The notes under the pieces: generated by a model | The model's database searches: none | The model's input: only the letters and a program-made list of their open reading frames with translations | Told to the model about the DNA's origin: nothing | Origin: Candidatus Omnitrophota bacterium | GTDB taxonomy: Bacteria; Omnitrophota; Gorgyraeia; Zapsychrales; Zapsychraceae | Direction: 5' to 3' | NCBI GenBank assembly: GCA_016212005.1 | Contig: JACRHP010000079.1 | Location: 1-49,244 of the forward strand | DNA length: 49,244 bases | Part shown: piece by piece, positions 8,780 to 17,768 of the stretch | How the letters are laid out: every line of letters begins with the position of its first letter | How positions within the stretch are numbered: position 1 is the first letter of the stretch | Made by a program: the position numbers and the translations under genes

Positions 8780-11338
8780 TCATTCCTTTTTAGCCAAGTT
8801 TTTTAATTCCTGCATCTTGTTCATCGCTTCCAACGGCGTCATCGTGTCGAGGTCCATCGAGCGGATGGTCTCCTTGATGGTTTCCGCCATGGGGTCGACG
8901 GGCGCGTAGAACATGTCGAGTTGTTTTTCCGGTGCCTGCTCGCCTTTAAGATTTTCTTTCAAGTCATTTTTTAGTTCCAGTTGCGTCAGGATATGTTTGG
9001 CGCGGCTGATGATCGTTTTGGGAATACCGGCGAGCTTGGCGACGTAAATGCCGTAACTGTCGTCGGTCGAGCCGGGGATGATCTTGTGCAGGAAGATCAC
9101 CTCGTCTTTCCATTCCTTGACCGCGACGTTGTAATTGACCACGCCCGTGCGTTCGCCGGCCAGGGCGGTCAGTTCATGAAAATGGGTCGCGAAAAGCACG
9201 CGCGCTTTGGTCGTTTGTAGATACTCGGCAATGGCCCAGGCAAGGCTCAATCCGTCGTAGGTGCTCGTCCCCCGGCCGATCTCATCGAGGATGATCAGGC
9301 TGCGGTTGGTCATGTTATTGAGGATATCGGCCGTTTCGTTCATCTCGACCATAAAGGTACTTTGGCCTTTGCTGATATCATCGTGCGCGCCGATGCGCGT
9401 GAAAATTTTATCCACGATCCCGATGTGGGCGGAGGCGGCCGGGATGAAACTTCCCATCTGGGCCATGATGGTTAAAATGGCGGTTTGCCGGATATAGGTG
9501 GATTTCCCGGACATGTTCGGCCCGGTCAAGATGATCAGGTGGTTGTCCGCGCCGTCGAGCAAGGTGTCGTTCGGGACAAAAGACCCGCTCTGGATTTTCT
9601 CAACGACCGGGTGGCGGCCTTCTTTGATCTCCAGCAAAGTGTCGTCGCTGATCTCCGGGGCAATGTAACCCGGCGATTGGGCCAGCACGCGCAGGGAGTG
9701 GAGAGTATCGAGCGTCGCGATGCTCCGGCAAAACTGATGGAGCCGCGCCGAACGCGCCAGGACCTCCTGCCGGATCTCCTGCACGAGGGCGTTCTCGATC
9801 TTTAAGATTTTTTCCTCGGCGGTGAGGACCTTTTCTTCATATTCCTTGAGCGCGGGCGTGATGTAGCGTTCGCCGTTGACGAGCGTTTGCTTGCGGATAT
9901 AATCCGGCGGCGCGAGGTGCTGGTTCGCCTTGGTGATCTCGATGTAATACCCGAAGACCTGGTTGAACCCGACCTTAAGCGAATTGATCCCCGTGCGCCT
10001 GATTTCGTCTTCCTGGAATTTTTTCAGCCACTGCCGGCCGTTCTCCTGCAGGTCGCGCAAGGCGTCGAGTTCGGCATGATATCCGGCACGGATGATTTTG
10101 CCTTCGGGGTGGGCCAGAGGGATCGTTTCGTTGACGGCGCGTTCCAGATATGGACGCAGGTCCGGGATGTCTTCCATGTCGAACAGGGAATTTTTCGCCG
10201 TGATCGGTTTGATGGCATCCTGGATCGCGGGCAAAAGCGCCAGGGTATTGCGGATCGCCAGCAGGTCTTTGGCGTGGGTGTAGCCGCAGCTTAGCCGGGA
10301 AATATTCTTTTCCAGATCGGGAACTTCATCGAGGAGGTCTTTTAGTTTACGGCAGATTTCCGGGTGCGCGCTTAGCATTTTAATGGCATCCTGGCGTTCG
10401 ATAATATCCGGCACGTTTTTCAAAGGATGCGTCAGCCAGAACCGGAACATCCGCCGGCCCAGGGGCGTCAGGGTATGATCGAGCGTGTTGATAAGCGTGT
10501 CTATTTCCAGGCCGCGCGCGGCCGCCGGAGAAATAAAAACGTAATCGTCGTCGTTGTACAGGGCGACGCGGTCGATGTGTTTGAGCGGCTGTTTGTTCAT
10601 CTCCCGCAGGTATTCCAGGAGCGCGCCGGCGCTCGAGGTGGCGCTGGCAAGTTCTTCGATGCCGAAACCGTGAAGGTTAAGGACAGCAAAGTGCTCGCAC
10701 AATGTTTTTCGGGCGATATCCTGGTTGAATGACCATTCTCCGTAAGGGCTTAACGCGATATTTTTCGCGCGCAAAAGCGGGTGCTCGAAAATCGGTTTGA
10801 TTTTCGCTTCGGTTTCCTCCCCGATAGGGTAAACGCATTCATAAATGGGAAGCTTGGCGATCAACTCCGCGAGCCGGCCGTATTCAAGGGGATATTGGTT
10901 CGCCTGGATCGTCCCGCTGACCGGGTCGGTGAAGGCAACGCCGATATTTTTGCCATTAGGACTTAAGCATAATAGATACCGCGCGTCGCTGTTGTGTTCA
11001 TCGAGGTAGGTTCCGGCGGTGATGACGCGGATGACATCGCGGCGGACGATCCCCTTGGCGAGCGCTGGATCTTCCATCTGTTCGCAGATGGCGACTTTGT
11101 AGCCGGATTTGATGATCTTGGCGATATAGTTGTCGACGGCATGATAGGGAACTCCACACATGGGGACCTTGCCGGAAGGGTCTTTGCCGCGGGAAGTGAG
11201 GACAAGGTCGAGGGTTTTCGACGCGAGCCTGGCATCCTCGTAGAACATCTCGTAGAAATCGCCGAGGCGAAACAGGAGAATACAGTCTTTATGTTTCTCT
11301 TTGATAGAGCGGTACTGCGCGAGCATGGGGGTCTGCAT
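8780..11338 (-). CDS. mutS: DNA mismatch repair protein MutS
   Basis: An 852-residue protein, the usual MutS1 length. It binds mismatches and small loops as a dimer and recruits MutL. The mismatch-reading motif F28-Y29-E30 lies in GDFYEMFY. The P-loop GPNMSGKST is at 606-614, and the Walker B region ILDEIGRGTSTYDG follows near residue 690. A helix-rich clamp region (QVFGYYIEITKANQHL) precedes the ATPase domain. The ATG at 11338 starts the conserved TPMLAQY motif. It is the first gene of a mutS-mutL pair on the minus strand. Confidence 0.97.
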   Translation of the reverse strand: MQTPMLAQYRSIKEKHKDCILLFRLGDFYEMFYEDARLASKTLDLVLTSRGKDPSGKVPMCGVPYHAVDNYIAKIIKSGYKVAICEQMEDPALAKGIVRRDVIRVITAGTYLDEHNSDARYLLCLSPNGKNIGVAFTDPVSGTIQANQYPLEYGRLAELIAKLPIYECVYPIGEETEAKIKPIFEHPLLRAKNIALSPYGEWSFNQDIARKTLCEHFAVLNLHGFGIEELASATSSAGALLEYLREMNKQPLKHIDRVALYNDDDYVFISPAAARGLEIDTLINTLDHTLTPLGRRMFRFWLTHPLKNVPDIIERQDAIKMLSAHPEICRKLKDLLDEVPDLEKNISRLSCGYTHAKDLLAIRNTLALLPAIQDAIKPITAKNSLFDMEDIPDLRPYLERAVNETIPLAHPEGKIIRAGYHAELDALRDLQENGRQWLKKFQEDEIRRTGINSLKVGFNQVFGYYIEITKANQHLAPPDYIRKQTLVNGERYITPALKEYEEKVLTAEEKILKIENALVQEIRQEVLARSARLHQFCRSIATLDTLHSLRVLAQSPGYIAPEISDDTLLEIKEGRHPVVEKIQSGSFVPNDTLLDGADNHLIILTGPNMSGKSTYIRQTAILTIMAQMGSFIPAASAHIGIVDKIFTRIGAHDDISKGQSTFMVEMNETADILNNMTNRSLIILDEIGRGTSTYDGLSLAWAIAEYLQTTKARVLFATHFHELTALAGERTGVVNYNVAVKEWKDEVIFLHKIIPGSTDDSYGIYVAKLAGIPKTIISRAKHILTQLELKNDLKENLKGEQAPEKQLDMFYAPVDPMAETIKETIRSMDLDTMTPLEAMNKMQELKNLAKKE

Positions 11339-11449
11339 GGCGCATTAGTAATAGCATAAAATAGCCGGGAAAGGAACAAAAAATTCGAAGCACTTCGAGA
11401 TTCGGATTTCGAATTTTACGAAAAGAACGCCTGCGTGCTATTTTATCTA

Positions 11450-11458
11450 TGCTATACT
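11450..11458 (+). promoter_or_regulatory. Extended -10 box before the first pseudopilin
   Basis: TGCTATACT matches the extended -10 form TGnTATAAT with one mismatch. No good -35 is visible. The predicted start of transcription falls at about 11465, on the GTG chosen as the pilin start, which argues against translation from the in-frame GTG at 11435. Confidence 0.35.
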
Positions 11459-11464
11459 TTACTT

Positions 11465-11920
11465 GTGAATACCACACCGCGCACAAAACAAACGCCCGGC
11501 TTCACCGTCATGGAGCTCATCGTTGTCGTCGTCATCGTCGGCGTCCTGGCCGCCGTCGCCTTGCCGAGCTACAAGATCCAGATGCTCAAGATGAAAAACC
11601 AGGAGGCGATCCGCGTGCTGACGGCGGTCTGGGAGGCGGAAAAGGATTATTACAGGGAAAATGGTGTTTACGGAAATCCCAATAGTCTGGACGTGGTGAT
11701 CCCGCAGATGAAAAATTTTACTAACCTGCAGCTTAGCACCAGTACGGTGACGGCATGCAGTGGTCTTTCCGTAGCTTTCAGGATACACGTTGATTCCATA
11801 GATTCTTCTTATCGGCTCTTCATTCTGGAAGACGGAAGATTCTTGTGTCGTCGTCTTTCCGCATATCCTTGTACGGATAATTTTTGCCTCCAAAGGGGCT
11901 TTCAACGCCTGTCCGAGTGA
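11465..11920 (+). CDS. Type IV pilin/type II secretion pseudopilin, copy 1
   Basis: A 151-residue prepilin from the GTG at 11465. A short charged leader ends in PG, and the mature protein would start F-T-V-M-E with Glu at +5, followed by a hydrophobic helix (LIVVVVIVGVLAAVALPSY). A prepilin peptidase should cut after Gly and methylate Phe. The C-terminal half has four cysteines that could form a disulfide loop. Its first 65 or so residues are almost the same, in protein and DNA, as those of the second pilin at 13357, so the two are recent duplicates. An in-frame GTG at 11435 would give a longer leader and is less likely. Confidence 0.85.
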   Translation: MNTTPRTKQTPGFTVMELIVVVVIVGVLAAVALPSYKIQMLKMKNQEAIRVLTAVWEAEKDYYRENGVYGNPNSLDVVIPQMKNFTNLQLSTSTVTACSGLSVAFRIHVDSIDSSYRLFILEDGRFLCRRLSAYPCTDNFCLQRGFQRLSE

Positions 11921-12221
11921 TTGTTCTTTCCAACCCATTCCCCATCGTCGTCATCGGCGTGCTGGCCGCGCCTTTCCTGCAGAAAGATGGGATTCCCCGA
12001 CCGGCGATGGCGATGGTTGAATATTCAAATATATAGTTTGATTTTTCAATGAAACATAAATTTGACTTTTATTACCTTATAGGATACATTAGTCAATGTA
12101 ATGATTAACCGCTTCATACTAAACAGGTTGCAAGACGAATTAATACGACCGGAGATTCTTATCTCCAATCATTCTATACTTATACTTTACAAATAGTCTA
12201 TCCAAATGTATAATTAACTTA
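11921..12221 (+). other. Gene-free stretch with a pilin remnant and an AT-rich leader
   Basis: Bases about 11944-11975 repeat the pilin helix coding sequence (read as PIVVIGVLAAPF) but without leader or continuation, so this looks like debris of a third pilin copy. From about 12010 the sequence becomes strongly AT-rich up to the next start codon and may hold its promoter, though I cannot fix a -35/-10 pair. Confidence 0.5.
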
Positions 12222-13367
12222 ATGATTCAGAGACCTTGCTGGAAAAAGCGAATTTATGACGCATGGAAAGAAGTCCCCATTGTTTGGCTTTCTGGGGTGC
12301 GGCGTTGCGGTAAAACGACTCTCGCGCAAAGCCTGGGGGACGCCGGGGAAATCCTCTACATGAATTGTGACCTTCCGGTCACGGAAGATCGCCTGCGGGA
12401 TCCGGAGTTTTTTTTCAAAAGCTGTGAGAAGCCGATTGTGATCTTTGATGAAATCCATCAACTTTCGGACCCCAGCCGGATCCTTAAGATCGGGGCGGAT
12501 TTATTTCCGCGGCTTAAAATATTGGCCACGGGATCGTCCACGCTTGCCGCCAGCCAGAAATTCCGTGATACGTTGACCGGCCGGAAACGCGTTGTTCATC
12601 TTCTGCCGGTCCTCTGGACGGAACTGGAGGCTTTTTCCTGTCAGGATGTTACGCGGCGGCTCTTCCAGGGCGGCTTGCCGCCGGCGCTCCTGGCGGGTTC
12701 CAAAAGTCCTTCGTTTTACCGGGAATGGCTCGATTCGTTCTTCGCGCGGGATATCCAGAAGCTTTTTCCGTTTCGTGATGTGCAGAAATTTAATGCTCTT
12801 CTGGAATATCTTTTGAAGCAAAGCGGGGGGCAAATTGAAACCTCCAAGGTCGCCTCCGGGCTTAAAATCAGCCGGTTGACCGTCGAGAACCATCTGCGAG
12901 CGCTGGAGATCACGCACGCGGTCACGCGTGTCCGGCCGTTTTTCGGGGGCGGGCAGAAAGAGATCGTGAAGATGCCGAAGGTGTACGGTTTTGACACGGG
13001 ATTTGTCACGTTTGTCCGTGGCTGGGACCCTTTAAGGCCGCAGGACTATGGTATCCTGTGGGAGCATCTGGTCCTTGAATATTTACAGGCATGTTTCCCC
13101 GACGAGACTATAAGGTATTGGCGCGATAAAGCGGGGTGGGAAGTGGACTTCGTTCTGGCGCGGCGCAGGGACCAGATCGACGCCGTGGAATGCAAATGGA
13201 ACCCCTCGGACTTCGACCCCCGCGCGCTGCGGCTGTTTCGTTCCTATTATCCCCAAGGCAGGAATTATATTGTGAGTCCGCTGGGAGGTCCGGCGTATTT
13301 AAAGCGTTTTGGCCCGTTAACTGTCAGAATTTGTGAGCCATCGGAAATTTTCCAGGATGAAAAATAG
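12222..13367 (+). CDS. AAA-family ATPase with DUF4143-type C-terminal nuclease-like domain
   Basis: A 381-residue protein of the widespread ATP-binding/DUF4143 family, whose cellular role is not settled. The P-loop is SGVRRCGKTT at about residues 24-33, and Walker B is IVIFDEIHQ near residue 75. Residues about 190-235 form a winged-helix-like region (QIETSKVASGLKISRLTVENHLRALE). The C-terminus has a PD-(D/E)XK-like pattern: WRDKAGWEVDFVL followed by DAVECKW. The gene sits between two duplicated pilins and has an AT-rich leader unlike its neighbours, which suggests insertion. Its end overlaps the start of the second pilin by 11 bases. Confidence 0.85.
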   Translation: MIQRPCWKKRIYDAWKEVPIVWLSGVRRCGKTTLAQSLGDAGEILYMNCDLPVTEDRLRDPEFFFKSCEKPIVIFDEIHQLSDPSRILKIGADLFPRLKILATGSSTLAASQKFRDTLTGRKRVVHLLPVLWTELEAFSCQDVTRRLFQGGLPPALLAGSKSPSFYREWLDSFFARDIQKLFPFRDVQKFNALLEYLLKQSGGQIETSKVASGLKISRLTVENHLRALEITHAVTRVRPFFGGGQKEIVKMPKVYGFDTGFVTFVRGWDPLRPQDYGILWEHLVLEYLQACFPDETIRYWRDKAGWEVDFVLARRRDQIDAVECKWNPSDFDPRALRLFRSYYPQGRNYIVSPLGGPAYLKRFGPLTVRICEPSEIFQDEK

Positions 13368-13788
13368 ATCATCTTTCACCATCATGGAGCTCATCGTTGT
13401 CGTCGTCATCATCGGCGTCCTGGCGGCCATCGCCATCCCGAGCTACCGGATCCAGATGATGAAGATGGGGAACCAGGAAGCCGTCCGCGTCCTGATGGCC
13501 GTCTGGGAGGCCAACCAGGATTATTACAGGGAAAACGGCTCTTACGCGACAAATGTTAATCAACTGGCCGTCGACATTCCGGCACTCAAGAATTTTCAAC
13601 CGCCTAATGCCGCTCCCTTTTGCGGGATGGGAGGACAACCCCCTTTTATCGCCAGCATTCAGATCAACAGCGGCCTTTATACTTTGTATGCGTCTACGCC
13701 GGGAAACATTGTCTGCACGGACCCGTACAGCGGCGGCCTTTGCAAGAAGATGGGGTTCATTTATTGGAATGGAATTTTTATTTGTTGA
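13357..13788 (+). CDS. Type IV pilin/type II secretion pseudopilin, copy 2
   Basis: A 143-residue prepilin from the ATG at 13357, inside the end of the upstream ATPase gene. The leader is MKNRSS, followed by F-T-I-M-E with Glu at +5 and the hydrophobic helix. The residue before the expected cut is Ser where prepilin peptidases normally need Gly, which is odd and may slow or prevent processing. The C-terminal half has four cysteines like copy 1 and differs from it much more than the N-terminal half. It is probably a minor pseudopilin working with the secretin encoded downstream. Confidence 0.83.
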   Translation: MKNRSSFTIMELIVVVVIIGVLAAIAIPSYRIQMMKMGNQEAVRVLMAVWEANQDYYRENGSYATNVNQLAVDIPALKNFQPPNAAPFCGMGGQPPFIASIQINSGLYTLYASTPGNIVCTDPYSGGLCKKMGFIYWNGIFIC

Positions 13789-13822
13789 GATTCCGTTTTA
13801 TTCCTCCCGTTTTATTCCTCCC

Positions 13823-13850
13823 TTGACACATCCCGTCAAATATATAAAAT
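13823..13850 (+). promoter_or_regulatory. Candidate promoter for the merR-like/secretin genes
   Basis: TTGACA at 13823-13828 and TAAAAT at 13845-13850 with a 16-base spacer. It lies after the second pilin and 120 bases before the regulator gene. Confidence 0.5.
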
Positions 13851-13880
13851 AGGCACGGCTAGCTATTTGGATAGCAACAA

Positions 13881-13964
13881 TAAGTAGTAAGTCGTAAGTG
13901 ATAAGTCGTAAGCAAAAGATGTGATGTTTTTTGGCTTACCACTTACCACTTACGACTTATGACT
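13881..13964. repeat. AAGTCGTAAG-family palindromic repeat, copy 1
   Basis: The left arm has tandem TAAGT.GTAAG units; the right arm is their inverse, ending CTTACGACTTATGACT. The core (GATAAGTCGTAAGC, then GTTTTTTGGCTTACCACTTA) recurs at 21838-21907. The ATG at 13959 lies inside the repeat, so the ATG at 13968 is preferred for the next gene. Confidence 0.85.
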
Positions 13965-13967
13965 ATT

Positions 13968-14201
13968 ATGAAGAATATCTACCTCTTAAAAGACCTCGCC
14001 AAGTTGAGCGGGCATTCGACGTACACATTGAAGTATTATTTGCGGCTCGGGCTTTTGAAGGAGATCGGCCGCAGCCCGGCGACGAACTTCCGTTATTTCG
14101 ACGATTCGTCCTGCGAGCGCCTCAAGCGCATCCGCCGGCTCCAGAAGGAAAAATATTCTTTAAAAGAAATTTATGAACGGTTGGACAGAGATGGAAATTA
14201 A
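13968..14201 (+). CDS. Short MerR-like HTH regulator
   Basis: A 77-residue protein from the ATG at 13968. The sequence YLLKDLAKLSGHSTYTLKYYLRLGLL, then RYFDDSSCERLKRIRRLQKEKYSLKEIYERL, matches the winged-helix DNA-binding part of MerR proteins, but there is no effector-binding or dimerisation region. It overlaps the secretin start by 11 bases, so the two are translated together. It probably regulates this secretion/pilus locus, which is inference from position. Confidence 0.75.
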   Translation: MKNIYLLKDLAKLSGHSTYTLKYYLRLGLLKEIGRSPATNFRYFDDSSCERLKRIRRLQKEKYSLKEIYERLDRDGN

Positions 14202-15672
14202 ATGTAACGTTGTCGTTTTTGTTTTGATTTTAGGAGTGTTTGGGCTTTTGCCAACGGTCACCCACGCGCAACCGCCGTTAGTCAACGCCACGGTCGCGGC
14301 ACCCGTTGAGGAGACTCCCGCCGCGGATAAGCCGGTCGTGCCGCCTGCCGCCCCACAGCCGCAAGCGCCGATTAAGACGGTGCTAGGGACCCTGGAGGTA
14401 AGCGACATGGACATCCGGGACGTCTTTACCCGGATCTCCTTGCAGACGGGCCTGGTGATCGTTGCGGATGAGGACGTCCAGGCCCGCGTGACGATTTACC
14501 TTAGAGATGTCGATGTCTTCGACGCCCTGCGCGTTATCCTGGAGCTGAACCATCTGGCGTACACCATGGAAGGCGCGGCCGCGCGCGTGATGACGGAAAA
14601 GACCTTTGAAGAGCGTTTCGGCTACCCGTTCAGCCAGAAGGTCCAGACGCGGATGGTCCCGGTCGCCCACGCGCGCCCCGGTACCGTGGAGGAGCTTTTA
14701 AATACCATGAAAGGCGAAGCCGGCAAGGTCATTTACAGCGAGGGCGCTCGTTCGTTTATTTTGATCGACACGCCGCCGCAGCTCGACGCGATGGAGGACC
14801 TCGTCCGGAAGATGGACGTGCCCGTCGAGACCAGGGCATTTGACCTGCGTTACCGCAAGGCCAAAGAAATCGCCCCGCAGGTCCAGGGGGTCCTGACCGA
14901 AAATGTCGGCCGCGTCGAGTTCGGCGAAGGCGAGAATAAAATGACCGTGACGGACACGTCTTTGGGGCTGGACGCCGCCGCCCGCAAGGTCGCGGAGCTT
15001 GACCAGCCGAAGGAAGAGGTCTTCTTCGAGGTGAAGATCCTGCAGATCATCCTGGGCGACGAATACCGCGAAGGGGTGGACTGGGGGGCGATCGTCTCGG
15101 ATTATCAGAGCGTCGCGTTCCCGGGCTTTGGGGCGAAAGAGGGCAAAGGCGCCTTGAGCCTGGGGACGGTCAACGAGGAAGATTACGTGGTTCTCCTGGA
15201 CGCCCTCGATACAGTCGGGGTGATCAATACGGTCTCAAATTTGAAATTGACGGCCTCTCCCGGCACGGCAAGTGAAATTTTCATCCGGTCGAGCGACCTG
15301 CTCGCGGATTTTGACCCCGGGGAAAAATTACCGGCCGCCACCGGCAAACGCGACGTGCTTTACCGTGTCACGCCGGACATCGGCAAGGGCAAGGAGATCG
15401 TCCTGGATGTCCGGCCCGAGGTCTTCGGAGGCGCCTCCGGCACGGCCGCCGGCGCCGACAAGGGCGTTGAGCTTAAGGTCGACAACGGCGCGACTGTGGT
15501 CATCGGGGGGCTCTTCAAGGAAGCGACGGTCGAGGCGACCCGCAAGATCCCCTTGCTGGGCGATCTGCCGTTTCTGGGGTTCGCCTTCCGGCTGCGGGGG
15601 GAACGGTTTCGCGACACGGAGATCATCGTCTTTGTGACGCCGAAGGTGATTGTCAAGGAGCAACAGGAATGA
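14191..15672 (+). CDS. Secretin, GspD/PilQ family
   Basis: A 493-residue outer-membrane channel subunit from the ATG at 14191. The signal peptide is about residues 1-26, ending THA. A proline/alanine-rich stretch follows. A short N-domain (LGTLEVSDMDIRDVFTRISLQTGLVIVADEDVQ) corresponds to the secretin/TonB N-terminal fold, and two further repeats follow (residues about 150-270). The C-terminal half has the secretin core, ending with GATVVIGGLFKEA, RKIPLLGDLPFLGFAFR and TEIIVFVTPKVI. It is shorter than most GspD proteins because it has fewer N-domains. With the two pseudopilins upstream it suggests a type II secretion or type IV pilus apparatus; the ATPase and inner-membrane parts are not in the window. 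Confidence 0.92.
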   Translation: MEIKCNVVVFVLILGVFGLLPTVTHAQPPLVNATVAAPVEETPAADKPVVPPAAPQPQAPIKTVLGTLEVSDMDIRDVFTRISLQTGLVIVADEDVQARVTIYLRDVDVFDALRVILELNHLAYTMEGAAARVMTEKTFEERFGYPFSQKVQTRMVPVAHARPGTVEELLNTMKGEAGKVIYSEGARSFILIDTPPQLDAMEDLVRKMDVPVETRAFDLRYRKAKEIAPQVQGVLTENVGRVEFGEGENKMTVTDTSLGLDAAARKVAELDQPKEEVFFEVKILQIILGDEYREGVDWGAIVSDYQSVAFPGFGAKEGKGALSLGTVNEEDYVVLLDALDTVGVINTVSNLKLTASPGTASEIFIRSSDLLADFDPGEKLPAATGKRDVLYRVTPDIGKGKEIVLDVRPEVFGGASGTAAGADKGVELKVDNGATVVIGGLFKEATVEATRKIPLLGDLPFLGFAFRLRGERFRDTEIIVFVTPKVIVKEQQE

Positions 15673-15673
15673 T

Positions 15674-15742
15674 GTCACCAAGTCACAAGGTCACAATGTC
15701 ACCAGGCAACGGGTGACCTTGAGACTTTGTGACGTTGTGACC
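15674..15742. repeat. GTCAC-family palindromic repeat between secretin and amidase
   Basis: GTCACCAA, GTCACAAG, GTCACAAT and GTCACC units, then the inverted GTGAC units. It fills the gap between the two genes. Confidence 0.85.
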
Positions 15743-15749
15743 GCATCGT

Positions 15750-16829
15750 ATGAGAAGCGTATTTAAGAGTTGGCTGATTATTGTGTCTCTCGTGCTGGCG
15801 ATCAGCGCCGCCGGTTGCGCGACAGTTCCCCAAAGGGGAACCGGCGGGCGCGTGGCCGATTTGAAGAAAAGGATCTACATCAAGGATTATTGCGACCGGT
15901 ACGCGATCCCCTGGCAATGGGACCACATGCTGCAGGCGGTTGACCTGAAAATCGACGCAACGGCGGTCCGGCTTCTGGTGGGAAGCGACCTGGTCCTCCT
16001 GGGGAAAGAACAGGTCAGGCTCAATACGCCTGCGGCGATCGACCAGAGTTCGGTCCTGGTGTCTTACGATTTCCAGACGAAGGTGATGGACCGGTTCCAG
16101 AAACGTCTCACCGAAAAGATGCCGCGGGTTTCCCCAAAGCCCAGGGCGAAGGGCCTTGTTTTGGGAGAGGTCGTCATCGATGCCGGCCACGGCGGCAAGG
16201 ACCCGGGCGCCATCGGCGTCACGGGGTTGCAGGAGAAGACGGTCAACCTGGACGTCGCCCGGCGGCTTAAAAAGATCCTGGAGGCGGCGGGGGTCAGGGT
16301 GGTGATGACCAGGGCCGACGACACGTTCATCTCTTTGCCGGAGCGCACCGCGATCGCCAGCCGCTCGAAGGCGGACCTGTTCATCAGCGTCCACGCGAAT
16401 TCCGCCCCCTCGCGCGGCGTGCGCGGCGTGGAGGCGTATTCCCTGCGCGATCTGGGCACGCTGGAAAAAAAGGAAGAACAGCGCCAGGCGAACCAGCGGC
16501 TGTTGTTCCGGAACCTGGCCATGAAAAAGGACGCGCACGGCGTCGAGGACATCGTTTCCGACCTTTTGTATACGCACAAACAGAGCGTTTCCCCGTCGCT
16601 GGCGGCCGCCCTGGCCGGCCGGACCTCGCAGCTGGTCAAGACGCAGGACCTCGGCTGCAAGCAATCGCGGTTCTTTGTTTTAAGGAACACGCTGGTCCCG
16701 GCGGTATTGGTGGAGACGGGGTTCCTCTCCAACGTCCGCGAGGAACGGCTTTTGAAGAGTCCCGAGTACCGGCAGAAGATCGCCGAAGGGCTGGCGAAGG
16801 GGATCTTGGGGTACGGGGATGGGAAATGA
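15750..16829 (+). CDS. N-acetylmuramoyl-L-alanine amidase lipoprotein (Amidase_3)
   Basis: A 359-residue zinc amidase that cuts the peptide from the glycan of peptidoglycan. A lipoprotein signal ends in ISAAGC (Cys about residue 23), so it should be lipid-anchored on the periplasmic side. The catalytic domain starts near residue 141: H147 in DAGHGG, E162 in LQEKTVN, H215 in SVHAN, and the catalytic Glu at 322 in LVETGFLSN. The region between about 30 and 130 is not recognised and may be a cell-wall binding part. murI, another wall gene, follows. Confidence 0.93.
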   Translation: MRSVFKSWLIIVSLVLAISAAGCATVPQRGTGGRVADLKKRIYIKDYCDRYAIPWQWDHMLQAVDLKIDATAVRLLVGSDLVLLGKEQVRLNTPAAIDQSSVLVSYDFQTKVMDRFQKRLTEKMPRVSPKPRAKGLVLGEVVIDAGHGGKDPGAIGVTGLQEKTVNLDVARRLKKILEAAGVRVVMTRADDTFISLPERTAIASRSKADLFISVHANSAPSRGVRGVEAYSLRDLGTLEKKEEQRQANQRLLFRNLAMKKDAHGVEDIVSDLLYTHKQSVSPSLAAALAGRTSQLVKTQDLGCKQSRFFVLRNTLVPAVLVETGFLSNVREERLLKSPEYRQKIAEGLAKGILGYGDGK

Positions 16830-16961
16830 TAGTACGGTAACGGCCATGAAGCCCGTATCGTCATCCGGCAATGGTTACGTTGAAAACATCAGGCCGTCAC
16901 CTCAGCCGAATACCGAAACGGGCATCGTTGCCTTAGCCGTGAAATATAACCAATTATTAAA

Positions 16962-17768
16962 ATGTCTTTAAAGAATAGTCCAATTGGTGTTTTCGACTCC
17001 GGTCTTGGCGGGCTGACGGTGGTTAAAGAATTGATCCGTCTGCTGCCCCACGAGCACATCGTCTATTACGGGGACACGGCGCGCGTGCCCTACGGGACCA
17101 AGTCTAAAGAGTCCATCATCCGGTTTTCCCGGGAGAACACCGAGGTCCTGCTGCGATATAACGTGAAGATGGTCGTCGTCGCCTGTAACACGTCTTCGAG
17201 CTACGCGCTGCCGGTGTTGCGCGGGAAATTTTCGTTGCCGGTCGTCGGCGTCATTGAGCCGGGCGCCAGGAAAGCGGCCCGGGTGACGCGTAACGGGAAA
17301 GTAGGGGTGATCGCCACCTCGGCGACGGTCAACAGCGGCTCGTACGTCAAGGCCATCCACCGCTGCGACCGCCGGGCCAGGGTATTCAGCCAGGCGTGCC
17401 CTTTGTTCGTGCCGCTGGTGGAAGAAGGGTGGACCAGCAAGCCCGTGGCGTCGCAGGTGGCGAGGGAATACCTGGGGCCGCTGCGCAAACAGGGCGTCGA
17501 CACGGTTGTCCTGGGGTGCACGCATTACCCTCTCTTGAAAAATGTCCTGCAGCGGATCATGGGCCGGCGCGTGGTGCTCGTCGATTCCGCGCGGGAGGTG
17601 GCCGCCGAGGTCAAGGGGACCCTGGAGGAGAAGGGGTTGCTGCGCTCCGCGGGATCCCGCGGCCGCGGCAAGCGGACGTTTCTCATCAGCGACCGGCCGC
17701 AGGCGTTTGAAAAGACCGCGAAGGAATTTTTGGGGTACAACATCAAGGCAGTGAAAATTCATGTTTGA
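16962..17768 (+). CDS. murI: Glutamate racemase
   Basis: A 268-residue cofactor-independent racemase that makes D-glutamate for peptidoglycan. The substrate motif FDSGLGGL includes D12 and S13. The two catalytic cysteines are C75 in ACNTSS and C186 in GCTHYP, with H188. Length is normal for the family. Its last 8 bases overlap the start of queD, so the two are probably co-translated. The 132-base gap before it contains no recognisable gene and only a weak inverted repeat. Confidence 0.97.
   Translation: MSLKNSPIGVFDSGLGGLTVVKELIRLLPHEHIVYYGDTARVPYGTKSKESIIRFSRENTEVLLRYNVKMVVVACNTSSSYALPVLRGKFSLPVVGVIEPGARKAARVTRNGKVGVIATSATVNSGSYVKAIHRCDRRARVFSQACPLFVPLVEEGWTSKPVASQVAREYLGPLRKQGVDTVVLGCTHYPLLKNVLQRIMGRRVVLVDSAREVAAEVKGTLEEKGLLRSAGSRGRGKRTFLISDRPQAFEKTAKEFLGYNIKAVKIHV

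Noticed and set aside
16830-16961. A gene or riboswitch before murI
   Set aside because: No open frame and only a weak inverted repeat; nothing matches a known leader.
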